Shown here: positions 1 through 8,759 of the stretch, piece by piece
Layout: each line of letters starts with the position of its first letter
Numbering within the stretch: the stretch's first letter is position 1
NCBI RefSeq assembly: GCF_014641195.1
Contig: NZ_BMHQ01000002.1
Location: forward strand, 186,001 to 250,000
Direction: 5' to 3'
DNA length: 64,000 nucleotides
Source of the DNA: Marinithermofilum abyssi
Lineage (GTDB): Bacteria; Bacillota; Bacilli; Thermoactinomycetales; DSM-45169
Notes under the pieces: model-generated
What the model saw: the letters and a program-made list of their open reading frames with translations, nothing else
Databases searched by the model: none
What the model was told of the DNA's origin: nothing
Translations under genes and position numbers: made by a program

Positions 1-172
1 CTTCTCCTTCCTCGCCGAAAAAACCCGGCACGCTCCGAATTCTGCAGCCACTTTTCGTCAACCTTCAGGTCGAGGTAGGTGAGATCCCCTTCCTCTGGAG
101 GCTGAAACGAACCTCGTCAGATGCGTTCAGCTTGTCATCCACCATGAAGGGGCGGGGGACGACAATTGCTCT
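1..172 (-). pseudogene. Degenerate DNRLRE/RHS-type secreted protein segment
   Basis: Read on the minus strand, about 172 to 1 gives AIVVPRPFMVDDKLNASDEV, RFSLQ, then in another frame EGDLTYLDLKVDEKWLQNSE. This resembles the segment just before DNRLRE domains in RHS/WapA-like wall proteins (a D.W... P.R..PVTIDP-type ending). At least one frameshift separates the two parts and another follows near base 25, so no intact protein is possible. The parent gene would continue left of the window. The family match is by pattern recognition only. Confidence 0.4.
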
Positions 173-258
173 TTCTTTCTGGGTAGAGATCCGAAGGAAA
201 AACAAAAAAGAAGGCCATGTTCCCCAAATGGAGACAGACCCTCTTTTCGATGCCCAAC

Positions 259-500
259 TTATTGCTCCTTCACCAAGCGAACCGCATCGGCGACGACAAT
301 GCCGTCTGCATTATCGGACAGGACGACTTTAATGCCTGCGCCCTGGGAAAAATTCCAGGTGCCCAGGTAGATCCACTGACCACCTCCCGTTCGCTGATTG
401 ACGGTTTTCACCGACTGGCCGTCCTTTTATATTTTTCTAAAGTGCGGGTAATGGGATCGTGGTACCGATGATGCATTCCCATGATTCGATGAATAATAAT
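259..500 (-). pseudogene. Golvesin/xanthan-lyase-like C-terminal domain remnant
   Basis: On the minus strand, bases 420 to 259 encode [20 protein letters not shown], then [20 protein letters not shown] and [13 protein letters not shown] followed by TAA. This is the typical end of golvesin C-terminal-like domains (T.NQ..GG.W..LG...F, LS..ADG.VVADAV). Upstream, the frame hits TAA within bases 421-430. Inserting one base in the A-run there restores ITRTLEKYK-type sequence from the next frame. No start codon or ribosome binding site is present. It is most likely a decayed fragment of a surface or secreted protein gene. Confidence 0.5.
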
Positions 501-555
501 GACAGCCAAAGGGATGTGCCAAAATTCCCCTGAATCATCTCTCCCTCCACTTCCC

Positions 556-584
556 TTTAGAAGGGACAAGAGGTGTGCTATACT
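556..584 (+). promoter_or_regulatory. Candidate sigma-A promoter of the dap operon
   Basis: TATACT at 579-584 is a good -10 box. It is preceded after a 17-base spacer by the weak -35 box TTTAGA (556-561). It lies 65 bases before the dapH start. This is an inference from sequence only. Confidence 0.4.
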
Positions 585-648
585 TTGCATAGGTAAAGCA
601 GATGAGTGAAAAGACATGCGATCTCGCAACAGGAAAGGATGCTGGGAT

Positions 649-1359
649 ATGGATATGATGGATGCAAACCAAATCATCGAATTTATCCAGAAAAGCGAAA
701 AGAAAACCCCCGTCAAAGTACATATCAAAGGGGATCTGAATGGCATCGATTTTGGGCCTGATGTCCATTCCTTTATCAACGGCGGCGTGGGCGTTCTCTT
801 TGGAGACTGGAAAGTGATCCAACCTTTGTTGAAGCAACATGAGGATAAAATCGAAGACCTGGTGGTAGAAAACGATCGCCGGAACTCCGCCATTCCCTTG
901 CTCGACCTGAAAGGGGTGGAAGCACGGATCGAGCCCGGTGCGATCATCCGTGATCAGGTGGAAATCGGAAAAAACGCCGTCATCATGATGGGGGCCATGA
1001 TCAACATCGGCGCCGTGATCGGTGAAGGCACCATGATCGACATGAATGTGGTGGTCGGTGGCCGCGGCACGATCGGGAAAAACTGCCACATCGGAGCAGG
1101 CGCCGTGATTGCCGGTGTGATCGAACCGCCGTCAGCCAAACCGGTGATTATCGAGGATGATGTGGTCGTCGGCGCTAATGCGGTAATCTTGGAAGGGGTT
1201 CGCGTCGGCAAAGGATCCGTCGTCGCCGCCGGAGCCGTTGTCGTGGAGGATGTACCGGAAAACTCCGTTGTAGCGGGAACCCCGGCCAAAGTGATCAAAA
1301 AGATCGACGAAAAAACCCGCTCCAAAACGGAAATCAAACAGGAACTGCGTCAACTGTAA
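649..1359 (+). CDS. dapH: 2,3,4,5-tetrahydropyridine-2,6-dicarboxylate N-acetyltransferase
   Basis: Acetylates tetrahydrodipicolinate with acetyl-CoA, the branch step of the acetylase route to meso-diaminopimelate and lysine. The 236-residue product has the length of Bacillus DapH (YkuQ). It has the same start (MDMMDANQI), the central left-handed beta-helix hexapeptide repeats ([20 protein letters not shown] and on), the [11 protein letters not shown] and EPPSAKPV motifs, and the ending IKQELRQL. The start at 649 was chosen because AGGAAAGG lies upstream and the residues match the family; an ATG at 616 would add an unrelated 11-residue extension. It is the first gene of a three-gene dap operon. 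A hairpin after the stop probably reduces read-through. Confidence 0.96.
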   Translation: MDMMDANQIIEFIQKSEKKTPVKVHIKGDLNGIDFGPDVHSFINGGVGVLFGDWKVIQPLLKQHEDKIEDLVVENDRRNSAIPLLDLKGVEARIEPGAIIRDQVEIGKNAVIMMGAMINIGAVIGEGTMIDMNVVVGGRGTIGKNCHIGAGAVIAGVIEPPSAKPVIIEDDVVVGANAVILEGVRVGKGSVVAAGAVVVEDVPENSVVAGTPAKVIKKIDEKTRSKTEIKQELRQL

Positions 1360-1375
1360 GCAGAAACAATCATTC

Positions 1376-1402
1376 CGGGCCCTCTGCGGGCCCGCCTTTT
1401 AT
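1376..1402 (+). terminator. Hairpin between dapH and the aminotransferase gene
   Basis: CGGGCCC-tctg-CGGGCCCG is followed by CCTTTTAT. The U-tract is short, so it may attenuate rather than end transcription. The next gene starts 35 bases later. Confidence 0.5.
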
Positions 1403-1436
1403 ATTTATGGAACGCCGGATCAAGGAGGAGTCGGAT

Positions 1437-2636
1437 GTGAGTGACTGGCAAGCCAGGGATCGGCAATACCTGCTCCCCACCTATAAGCGCCTGCCCATCG
1501 CCATTGCCGAAGCTAGAGGGAATCGATTGATCGACACCGAAGGAAAGTCCTATCTGGATCTCTTCACCGGATTGGCGGTAAACATCCTGGGGCATTCCCA
1601 TCCCAAAGTTATCAAAGCGCTGCATGAACAAGGGGAGAAGTTCCTTCATATCTCCAACGTCTTTTTAAATCCCCCTGCCATCCGTCTGGCCGAACGGCTG
1701 ATCGAACAGAGCATCCCGGGCAAAGTGTTTTTCTCCAATTCCGGGGCGGAAGCGACAGAAGCCGCTGTCAAATTGGTGCACAAGTGGGCCCAGGCAGACG
1801 GACAAGGAAGGCGCGGGTTCGTCGTGATGAAAAACAGCTTCCATGGGCGGACTTTGGGAGCTGTGCGTCTCACCCGCCAGCCGGGAGTATATCAGGATTT
1901 CCCTCAGCCGGATGTTCCCGTTTATGAAGTAGAGCCCAATAACCGGGAAGAGCTGCGCCGCATCGTTACCGAAAATCGGCCCGCTGCCATCCTGGCCGAG
2001 CCGATTCTGGGATCCGGGGGAATCCTCCCTTTATACGAGGAATATTTACAGGAGATGGAACAGCTGGCTCGTAGGGAAGACCTGTTACTTTGCATGGATG
2101 AAATTCAAACCGGCGTTGGCCGCACGGGCAAGTTTTTTGCTTACCAACATGCAGGTATTCAGCCGGACGTGATTTTATTTGCCAAAGGAATCGGCGGGGG
2201 GCTACCTCTGGGCGGCATCATCGCCGGGGAAAAAACGGCCCATTTGTTTCAACCCGGAGACCACGGCACCACCTTTGCGCCCTCTCCTTTGAGTGCCGCT
2301 TTGGGTAACGCCGTGCTCGACGTGTTATTGGAAGACGGGATGATGGAACAAGGACGAAATCATGCCCAATACCTGCTTGGCCTATTGTCCGATCTGGCCA
2401 AGACCCATCCCCAATCCATCGAAGGCGTCCACGGCAAAGGTATGATGATCGGGATCCGCACCCGTAAAAGCCCGGAAGAAGTCTCCCGCCTCCAACAACA
2501 GCTGCTGCAAGACGGTTTTCTGGTCAACATTGCTCAACAAACGGTGATCCGGCTGTTGCCCCCCCTTACCCTGACTCCGGAGGAATCCGACCAATTCGTG
2601 GACCATTTGGAATACCTGATCACCCAACAAGCCTGA
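1437..2636 (+). CDS. Class III (ArgD-like) aminotransferase, probable N-acetyl-L,L-diaminopimelate aminotransferase
   Basis: A PLP-dependent transaminase of 399 residues. It has class III features: [20 protein letters not shown] near the N terminus, the FFSNSGAEA phosphate-binding region, SFHGRT, the [12 protein letters not shown] block around the PLP aspartate, and the [13 protein letters not shown] lysine motif. A GTG start at 1437 sits 8 bases after AAGGAGG; an ATG at 1407 lacks a ribosome binding site. Its place between dapH and the deacetylase suggests it transaminates N-acetyl-2-amino-6-oxopimelate. Bacillus usually uses a class I enzyme (PatA) for this step. Acetylornithine aminotransferase activity is the alternative, since ArgD enzymes can do both. 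Confidence 0.85.
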   Translation: MSDWQARDRQYLLPTYKRLPIAIAEARGNRLIDTEGKSYLDLFTGLAVNILGHSHPKVIKALHEQGEKFLHISNVFLNPPAIRLAERLIEQSIPGKVFFSNSGAEATEAAVKLVHKWAQADGQGRRGFVVMKNSFHGRTLGAVRLTRQPGVYQDFPQPDVPVYEVEPNNREELRRIVTENRPAAILAEPILGSGGILPLYEEYLQEMEQLARREDLLLCMDEIQTGVGRTGKFFAYQHAGIQPDVILFAKGIGGGLPLGGIIAGEKTAHLFQPGDHGTTFAPSPLSAALGNAVLDVLLEDGMMEQGRNHAQYLLGLLSDLAKTHPQSIEGVHGKGMMIGIRTRKSPEEVSRLQQQLLQDGFLVNIAQQTVIRLLPPLTLTPEESDQFVDHLEYLITQQA

Positions 2637-2652
2637 GAAAGGAGGGAGAACC

Positions 2653-3789
2653 ATGAGCCGAACATCCTTGCATCCCTTTGTTCAGATCCGACGGCAATTG
2701 CACCAAATCCCTGAGCTGGGATTTGAAGAGTTTAAGACTCAGCAATTTATTTTGGATTATCTGCGGCAATTGCACCAAGACCGGATGGAAATCAAGACCT
2801 GGCGCACCGGCGTTCTCGTCAAGGTGAAAGGCACCAACCCCCGGCGATGTTTGGGGTATCGGGCCGATATGGACGGCTTGCCCATCGAAGAGGAAACCTC
2901 CTATGACTTTGCGTCCACCCATCCGGGGCAGATGCATGCCTGCGGTCACGATGTTCATATGGCGATTGCCCTTGGCATCTTGACCCATTTTGTAGAGCAT
3001 CCGATCGCTGATGATTTACTGTTCATCTTTCAGCCGGCAGAAGAGGGTCCGGGCGGTGCCCTTCCCATGCTGGAAAGCGCGGAATTCCAGTCCTGGAAGC
3101 CCGACTTTTTGGTTGCCCTGCATATCGCGCCGGACTATCCGGTGGGGACGATTGCCACCAAACCGGGAATTCTGTTTGCCAACACCTCGGAGTTGTTCAT
3201 TGACCTGAAAGGTCAAAGCGGTCACGCTTCACTCCCCCACCGGAGCAACGACATGGTCATCGCTGCTTCCCAGCTGGCGATGCAGCTGCAAACCATTATT
3301 TCGCGCAATATTGACCCTTTGGACTCCGCCATCCTCACGATTGGCAAAGTAACCATCGGCACAAAGCAAAATATCATCCCCGGCAAAGCGCGCTTGGAAG
3401 GAACCATCCGCACCTTGTCCATGGAATCGATGGCCAAGATCAAGGATCGAATCCGTGACTTGGTTCGGGGAATTGAAACCGGGTTTGAATGCGAAGCTAG
3501 CATCGATTGGGGAGCCAACTATTGTCAGGTGGACAACGATCCCGCCCTCACACGGGAGTTTATGCATTGGGCGCAGAAGACTGGCGATGTAAACGTAGTG
3601 GAATGCAAAGAAGCCATGGCCGGAGAAGATTTCGGTTATTTCCTGCGGGACATTCCAGGGTTTATGTTCTGGCTCGGTGTGGACACCCCTTTCGGTCTTC
3701 ATCATCCCAAAATCGAACCGGATGAGCGGGCGATTGAAACGGCCATTCCGTTGATGACCCGATATTTGGAGTGGAAATCGGCTCAATAA
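2653..3789 (+). CDS. N-acetyl-diaminopimelate deacetylase (M20 family)
   Basis: Removes the acetyl group from N-acetyl-L,L-diaminopimelate to give L,L-diaminopimelate. The 378-residue protein has M20D metal-site features: [30 protein letters not shown], a lid/dimer domain with GQSGHAS and near the end AGEDFGYF and [10 protein letters not shown]. These match the YkuR type. The ATG follows AGAAAGGAGGGAGAACC. It is the last gene of the dap operon, 16 bases after the aminotransferase, and is closed by a strong terminator. Confidence 0.93.
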   Translation: MSRTSLHPFVQIRRQLHQIPELGFEEFKTQQFILDYLRQLHQDRMEIKTWRTGVLVKVKGTNPRRCLGYRADMDGLPIEEETSYDFASTHPGQMHACGHDVHMAIALGILTHFVEHPIADDLLFIFQPAEEGPGGALPMLESAEFQSWKPDFLVALHIAPDYPVGTIATKPGILFANTSELFIDLKGQSGHASLPHRSNDMVIAASQLAMQLQTIISRNIDPLDSAILTIGKVTIGTKQNIIPGKARLEGTIRTLSMESMAKIKDRIRDLVRGIETGFECEASIDWGANYCQVDNDPALTREFMHWAQKTGDVNVVECKEAMAGEDFGYFLRDIPGFMFWLGVDTPFGLHHPKIEPDERAIETAIPLMTRYLEWKSAQ

Positions 3790-3824
3790 AGAACCCAGCA
3801 GTTGTTCTCTGCTGGGTTCTTTTC
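3788..3824. terminator. Bidirectional terminator of the dap operon and the convergent acylase gene
   Basis: AAAGAACCCAGCAG-ttgttct-CTGCTGGGTTCTTTT is a 14-bp stem with T-runs on both strands, lying between convergent genes. Confidence 0.9.
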
Positions 3825-3832
3825 TGACTTAA

Positions 3833-6562
3833 TCACGGGCCAACACCCACCTGTACCACCTGCTGGAAGGTAGGACGATTCACCCACTGCATCTGAGGTG
3901 CTTCCATCAGTCCGACCGCTTCTTGATCAATGGTATCCCGGGAGCCGTCATACACCCAATCCTTTACCTCCTTGCTGCCATACTCTTTCTCCAGGTCTGA
4001 CGCCGTCTGTTCCATGGCTTTCCACAATGCAGCCCGGCACTTCTGCTTATCTCCGTCTCCACAGTAAGCGGTATGCCACGCATCCCGAACAGGGGCACCC
4101 CACACTTGCCTCAGGTCTTTTTGTACGTAGGAGTAATACCCCTCGATATAGGCAGAACCCACCCCTTGACGGGGCGAATCTTCCAGCACATTGGGAAGAT
4201 CGGTGCCTTCTAGGACCTTGCCAAACATCGCTTTGACCAAATAAGGGAAGAGAGCGTCCCCGATGGCCACCGCTGTTCCGTGATCATACTTTCCATCCTT
4301 GGGGGAAAAATCCCGCCGGTGCCCGCCCTCAGCCACCCATTTGGCCAATACATCTCGGATGGTCTGTAGTCGGGAATCGTTTTCCGGCGCGGTATCCCCC
4401 AACATCTTCAGCACCCATGGATATACTTCCTGCCCTTTGAGGTCTACTGTCGCTGCATCCATCATCATGTTGACCATATCCGCCCGATCCAGTTTGTTAC
4501 CGGATTGGACCGCTTGTTTCAACCGCTTCTCTAGATGCAGGGATCGGTGCAAGGGACCATAACTGAAATTGGCATCATTGGCGCGAAAATCGGGAGCCTG
4601 CTTGTTGTTCCAGTTGGCAAAGTAGCCGTTGTCCGGATTGATCTCATGGGGTTGCTGATCCGACGTTAAAAAGGCACCAGTCCAGTCGTACTCCCCTGTC
4701 CCCCAGACGGGCAGATCCGGATCGGTTCGCGGATCCCGCACCGGACAAAGGCAGGAGTGCTGATACGCGATATCCTGCTGATCTACGTAAAACCAATTGA
4801 AGGTGTAATCCACTTTGGAAAAAGCTTTACGGAAGGATTGGGCTCCATCTTTCATAAATACAGGATCATTGATCCGCTTGAACCCAATCGCACTGTTCAG
4901 CTCGTTGCCATAGGTGGAGCGCTGAGTGGTCACCGCCACCGGTTTTCCATCCACCGTCCCTCTGGCTTGGACCGGTCCGTATACGGTCCGTTCCACCTGG
5001 ATATCGAAGACCAGACTCTCTTTGGCCAGCTCCGGAACCCCGGCTGCAGAGGGCTTGGCGATCTGGCGGTGGGTATAGACCTCCATGGGGCGGCATTTCC
5101 CTTTATACAAGTACCCTTGGGATTTCAACGTCGCCTGCCCTCCATCAGGCTCGCACAGCTTTACCACCCACTGGTCAACATTATCTGCACCGGCAGATGT
5201 AGCAGACCAGGCATAGTTCGTTCCCCGTCCCAGTTGGACATATAGGTTCACCCCGGCGAATCCGACACCCCTGGCCCTCAGGCCAGGGGCTTGTACATCG
5301 GTTTCCACCAACAACTGCGGAGAAAAGTAGCCGGTCTGAGGGCCGAAAACAGCGATCGGCTTGCCGTGCTGTGCATATTTGCCGGATAACAGAATGGCAT
5401 TGCTCATCTGTGAAGGGGTGCGCAAGTCGATCGGTCCCAGCGGGCCGTCCGCTACCATTTTGGGAGGTTTCATTTTTTCCACTGCCTGATCGGCGGTTTC
5501 CACATCCAACAATGCGATCGATTCGGGGTCCGTCTTGTCATGCTGATTATAGGGAAATGATTTTTCTGTCGTTACCGGTGCTTCCCGGTCTTCCGCACTG
5601 CGAAAATCTTCCCAGATCCGTCTTCCTTCTTTGATTCCATGCTTTTCCTGCAATTGACGCAAAAAACGGCCGCTGGCCACTTCATTGCCACCGCCTTTGC
5701 CAAAAATCCCGCCTACGAGACTGGCGATGGCCACACTGTCTTCCGGCTTCCATTTCCGCGGAATCTGCTGAAGGGCCGGGTATTCGGCGGGAAGCAGCTT
5801 CGGATTCAGAATGGCTTTGCGAATATAGGCATTTACGCCCGCAGTGTAAGCCCGAACGTCGGCACACACCTGAGCTCCTTCTTCCCCTTGACTGCACAGG
5901 TTATCCGCCTGCCGGGTCAATTCCTCTTCCTTATATGGAGCTGCCATCACCTGGGCCCGGTCCATCTCTTTATTGGCTTTGCTGGCACCCAAAAACTCAC
6001 TGATCCGCCCGCGACCCAGGTAACGCAACACATCCATCAAAAACAGACGATCCTCCGCCGTGGCGTATCCCACTGCAAACATCGCCGCTTTTCGGGTTTC
6101 TCCCTGAATATGGGGCACGCCAAAGGAATCCCGCTGTATCACGGCCCCTGAAACAGGTGAATAGGTTCGTTCGATGTTCCCTCTCGCTCCCAGGGAGGCT
6201 TTTTTAAAGAACGTTGGAATCTCTTTTTCTTCTAGTCCCGGGGATCGAAAGACGAGATCATTGTACATCGCGGTCTGATCATTGGCATGTTTGGGATATT
6301 GCTTCCCGAGCTGATATGCGGCCAACTCCGCCGCATTTACCGTTCCATCCTGACCCGGCGGCATAATGTTGTAAAACCCGCCGGGGTCATCCAAAGATAC
6401 CGCCGATGCCTGCAACAAAGGCGATACCAACAACAGCAACGCCATGAACAACACCCAGCCGCCAACCACGGCAGGCTTTCTCCGCCCGTTCCACATCCAA
6501 ACCAGCAACAGAGCAATGACACCTGCCGCACTAACCGCTGCTATACCCTCCATTCCCGACAT
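3833..6562 (-). CDS. Penicillin acylase family protein (Ntn hydrolase precursor)
   Basis: A 909-residue amidase of the penicillin G acylase/acyl-homoserine-lactone acylase family. Residues 5-22 and 33-54 are hydrophobic, giving a double membrane or signal segment, so the enzyme is probably exported or membrane-anchored. The alpha-chain motifs RDSFGVPHI and YATAEDRLFLMDVLR are present. The likely autocatalytic cleavage site and N-terminal nucleophile of the beta chain is Ser387 in QMSNAILLSG. YAWSATSAG and FYVDQQDIAYQ, typical of the beta chain, follow later. Substrates cannot be told from sequence; amide side chains, N-acyl amino acids or acyl-homoserine lactones are all possible. Transcribed alone, opposite to dap. 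Confidence 0.88.
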   Translation of the reverse strand: MSGMEGIAAVSAAGVIALLLVWMWNGRRKPAVVGGWVLFMALLLLVSPLLQASAVSLDDPGGFYNIMPPGQDGTVNAAELAAYQLGKQYPKHANDQTAMYNDLVFRSPGLEEKEIPTFFKKASLGARGNIERTYSPVSGAVIQRDSFGVPHIQGETRKAAMFAVGYATAEDRLFLMDVLRYLGRGRISEFLGASKANKEMDRAQVMAAPYKEEELTRQADNLCSQGEEGAQVCADVRAYTAGVNAYIRKAILNPKLLPAEYPALQQIPRKWKPEDSVAIASLVGGIFGKGGGNEVASGRFLRQLQEKHGIKEGRRIWEDFRSAEDREAPVTTEKSFPYNQHDKTDPESIALLDVETADQAVEKMKPPKMVADGPLGPIDLRTPSQMSNAILLSGKYAQHGKPIAVFGPQTGYFSPQLLVETDVQAPGLRARGVGFAGVNLYVQLGRGTNYAWSATSAGADNVDQWVVKLCEPDGGQATLKSQGYLYKGKCRPMEVYTHRQIAKPSAAGVPELAKESLVFDIQVERTVYGPVQARGTVDGKPVAVTTQRSTYGNELNSAIGFKRINDPVFMKDGAQSFRKAFSKVDYTFNWFYVDQQDIAYQHSCLCPVRDPRTDPDLPVWGTGEYDWTGAFLTSDQQPHEINPDNGYFANWNNKQAPDFRANDANFSYGPLHRSLHLEKRLKQAVQSGNKLDRADMVNMMMDAATVDLKGQEVYPWVLKMLGDTAPENDSRLQTIRDVLAKWVAEGGHRRDFSPKDGKYDHGTAVAIGDALFPYLVKAMFGKVLEGTDLPNVLEDSPRQGVGSAYIEGYYSYVQKDLRQVWGAPVRDAWHTAYCGDGDKQKCRAALWKAMEQTASDLEKEYGSKEVKDWVYDGSRDTIDQEAVGLMEAPQMQWVNRPTFQQVVQVGVGP

Positions 6563-6578
6563 GACAGCAGCCCCTTCA

Positions 6579-6926
6579 TCACAAATTTTCTGAATATATA
6601 GATTCTACCATATTCGTCTGCCTCTTGAAAAAAGATTTCCAGGACAACAAGAAAAAACCCTCACGGTAGCGTGAGGGCTGAGGGTACTGAAGAAGTTCTC
6701 CCATCAAGCGCTGACGTTGGATTTCGGGTGTGCCCGTTTCTCTTTTTTTATCGGCTTCCAGAAAGACGAAGCGAGGAACGCCAGTCCTCAAATTGAGATT
6801 GTGACCTTTCATCACCTCTACTTGCGGGTTGGCAACGAGGCCATACCCGGCTAAAACGACTCCATAGATCGTAAACATCCATCCGATCAGAAAACGGAGA
6901 TCCAACCATCGGGTTTGTCCTTGCAT
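6579..6926 (-). CDS. Small membrane protein paired with the sodium/solute symporter
   Basis: Starts at the ATG after CATTACCAGAA..GGAGGTGTTCCC (minus strand reads GGAGGTGTTCCCATG), 13 bases below the symporter stop. Residues 10-32 (LRFLIGWMFTIYGVVLAGYG) form one membrane helix, followed by a short polar part. The frame runs through the terminator hairpin at 6652-6677, which is unlikely for a normal 3' end. A one-base shift in the codons for FVFLEADKK would give WKPIKKEKRAHP... and a TGA before the hairpin. The C terminus given here is therefore doubtful. It is probably a symporter accessory protein; the family is not recognised. Confidence 0.55.
   Translation of the reverse strand: MQGQTRWLDLRFLIGWMFTIYGVVLAGYGLVANPQVEVMKGHNLNLRTGVPRFVFLEADKKRETGTPEIQRQRLMGELLQYPQPSRYREGFFLLSWKSFFKRQTNMVESIYSENL
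6645..6677 (-). terminator. Terminator of the symporter operon
   Basis: On the minus strand CCCTCACGctacCGTGAGGG is followed by TTTTTTCTTGTT. It lies inside the downstream reading frame of the small membrane gene. Confidence 0.75.
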
Positions 6927-6939
6927 GGGAACACCTCCA

Positions 6940-8547
6940 TTACCAGAACAGGATATTGAGGAAGACGAGCAGGACACAGACCATCAATGCCTGAATCCCG
7001 GGACGCTTATACCAGGCATGACCCGCGTAGGTCACTTTTTCCGTCAAACCATACACAACGCCCTTCAACTCCGACTCCGGTTTGGGCTTGGTAAACAAGC
7101 TGACCAGCACCGTCACGACCGCCGCAGCCACCCATGCCCAGGCACGCCAGAAGTTGCCGGCCTGATCGCTGGCGAAATACCCTTCCGGGATCAGGACATA
7201 TAACAGCACGGCTGCTAAAGTGCCGGCCAACAGCCCCCAAAAACCGCCCCAAGGAGTGGTACGCTTCCAGAACATCCCGAATAGGAACGTAGCGAACAAC
7301 GGCGCATTGAAGAAGGAGAACAACAACTGTGTGTAATCCATGATGCTGGGGAAATCTGCCGCAATATAGGCGGTGCCTATGCTGACGATCACCCCGATCA
7401 CCACGGCCCAGCGCCCCACTTTCACATAATGCGCGTCGCTGGCATCTTTTTTAATGTAAGCCTGGTAGATATCGTAGGTCCACACGGTGGTGAAGGCGGT
7501 AACATTTCCGGCCATCCCGCTCATAAAGCTGGCCAGCATCGCCGTCAAACCGAGGCCCATCAAGCCCGGCGGGTAATACCGCTCCATCAACAGTGGCAAA
7601 GCCAGGTTGTAACTGGGACCTCCCGCTTTCCCGATATCCGGAATCAACGCCACTGCCATCAAGCCAGGGATAATTACCAGAAAAGGAACAATCATTTTGA
7701 AATAAGCGGCATAGATCGGTGTATTTTGAGCGGCACGCAAGTTTTTAGCCGCCAAGGCACGCTGCACCACCAGGAAGTCCGTCGTCCAGTAGCCAAATGA
7801 AAGCACAAAGCCAAGGCCGAGCACCACACCGAGCCAGTCGATGCCCATCGCATTGCTGTCGGGCGTACCCATATGGGACCAAACATGGGCAAATCCATGG
7901 GGCAACCGGGAAACCATCTGATCCCATCCTCCAAGCTCAACCATACCGAGCACGGGGATCAGCAACAGACCGAGCCAAATCAGGAAAAACTGGATCACTT
8001 CCGTAAAAATCGAAGACGTCAGCCCGCCCATGGCGACATAGATCAACACCACCACGGCAGAAACAAAAATGCTGGTGGTCAGGGACCAGCCGACCAATAC
8101 CTGAAAGATCAAACCCATGGAGTACAGGCTGATCCCCGAAACCAAAATCGTCATCACGGCGAAGGAAATGGCGTTAAAACCCCGGGTCGCCTCGTTATAT
8201 CGCAGTTTGAGATATTCCGGTACCGACCGTACTTTAGTGGCATAGTAAAAGGGCATCATGTAAACCCCGAGGAATAACATGGCCGGCATGGCACCCATCC
8301 AGTAAAAATGCGTCCCGCCGTATTGGGCACCGCTTGCCGCCATTCCCAACACTTCCAGCGCCCCCAGGTTAGCCGACAGAAAAGCCAAGCTGGTGATCCA
8401 GGCCGGGATGGAACGTCCAGACAAAAAGAAATCTTCTCCGGTCTTGGTCCGGTTTTTCAGCAAAAAGCCGATTCCCAAAACAAAGACGAAAATAAATGCG
8501 ATCATCACATAGTCAATCGGTACTGTATGTACCAAGGTCTTGCCCAT
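6940..8547 (-). CDS. Sodium:solute symporter (SSS family)
   Basis: A cytoplasmic-membrane secondary transporter of 535 residues with about 13 predicted helices. Visible family signs are DYVMIAFIFVFVLGIGFLLK (helix 1), the GEDFFLSGRSIPAW loop, SANLGALEVLGMAASGAQYG, VRSVPEYLKLRYN, and the long C-terminal helix. The start at 8547 follows AAGGAGGG by five bases; 17 extra residues upstream are unlikely to be translated. The substrate is unknown (sugars, proline, pantothenate and organic acids occur in this family). It forms an operon with the small membrane protein downstream. Confidence 0.9.
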   Translation of the reverse strand: MGKTLVHTVPIDYVMIAFIFVFVLGIGFLLKNRTKTGEDFFLSGRSIPAWITSLAFLSANLGALEVLGMAASGAQYGGTHFYWMGAMPAMLFLGVYMMPFYYATKVRSVPEYLKLRYNEATRGFNAISFAVMTILVSGISLYSMGLIFQVLVGWSLTTSIFVSAVVVLIYVAMGGLTSSIFTEVIQFFLIWLGLLLIPVLGMVELGGWDQMVSRLPHGFAHVWSHMGTPDSNAMGIDWLGVVLGLGFVLSFGYWTTDFLVVQRALAAKNLRAAQNTPIYAAYFKMIVPFLVIIPGLMAVALIPDIGKAGGPSYNLALPLLMERYYPPGLMGLGLTAMLASFMSGMAGNVTAFTTVWTYDIYQAYIKKDASDAHYVKVGRWAVVIGVIVSIGTAYIAADFPSIMDYTQLLFSFFNAPLFATFLFGMFWKRTTPWGGFWGLLAGTLAAVLLYVLIPEGYFASDQAGNFWRAWAWVAAAVVTVLVSLFTKPKPESELKGVVYGLTEKVTYAGHAWYKRPGIQALMVCVLLVFLNILFW

Positions 8548-8699
8548 CGAGACCCTCCTTGCTTGCTTCCATTTGAGCGTAAACGGCCGAATTTGCAACT
8601 ATCTGATAACGCTTTCATCTTCCATTATAAAGGATGGACGGAGATATTTTAATTACTTTTTTAAATTAATTAATCATAATTTAACGAGTCGGCCCAATC

Positions 8700-8733
8700 A
8701 AAAAACACCCTCACCTGTACAGGTGAGGGTGTG
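8700..8733 (-). terminator. Terminator of the suf operon
   Basis: CACCCTCACCTGTACAGGTGAGGGTG is a near-perfect palindrome. On the minus strand it is followed by TTTTTTGATT, directly after sufB. Confidence 0.9.
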
Positions 8734-8759
8734 GGAGTGAATCTGCACCGTATTTGGGA

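Noticed and set aside
3229-3786. A 185-codon minus-strand frame
   Set aside because: Antisense to the deacetylase gene, with no start signals.
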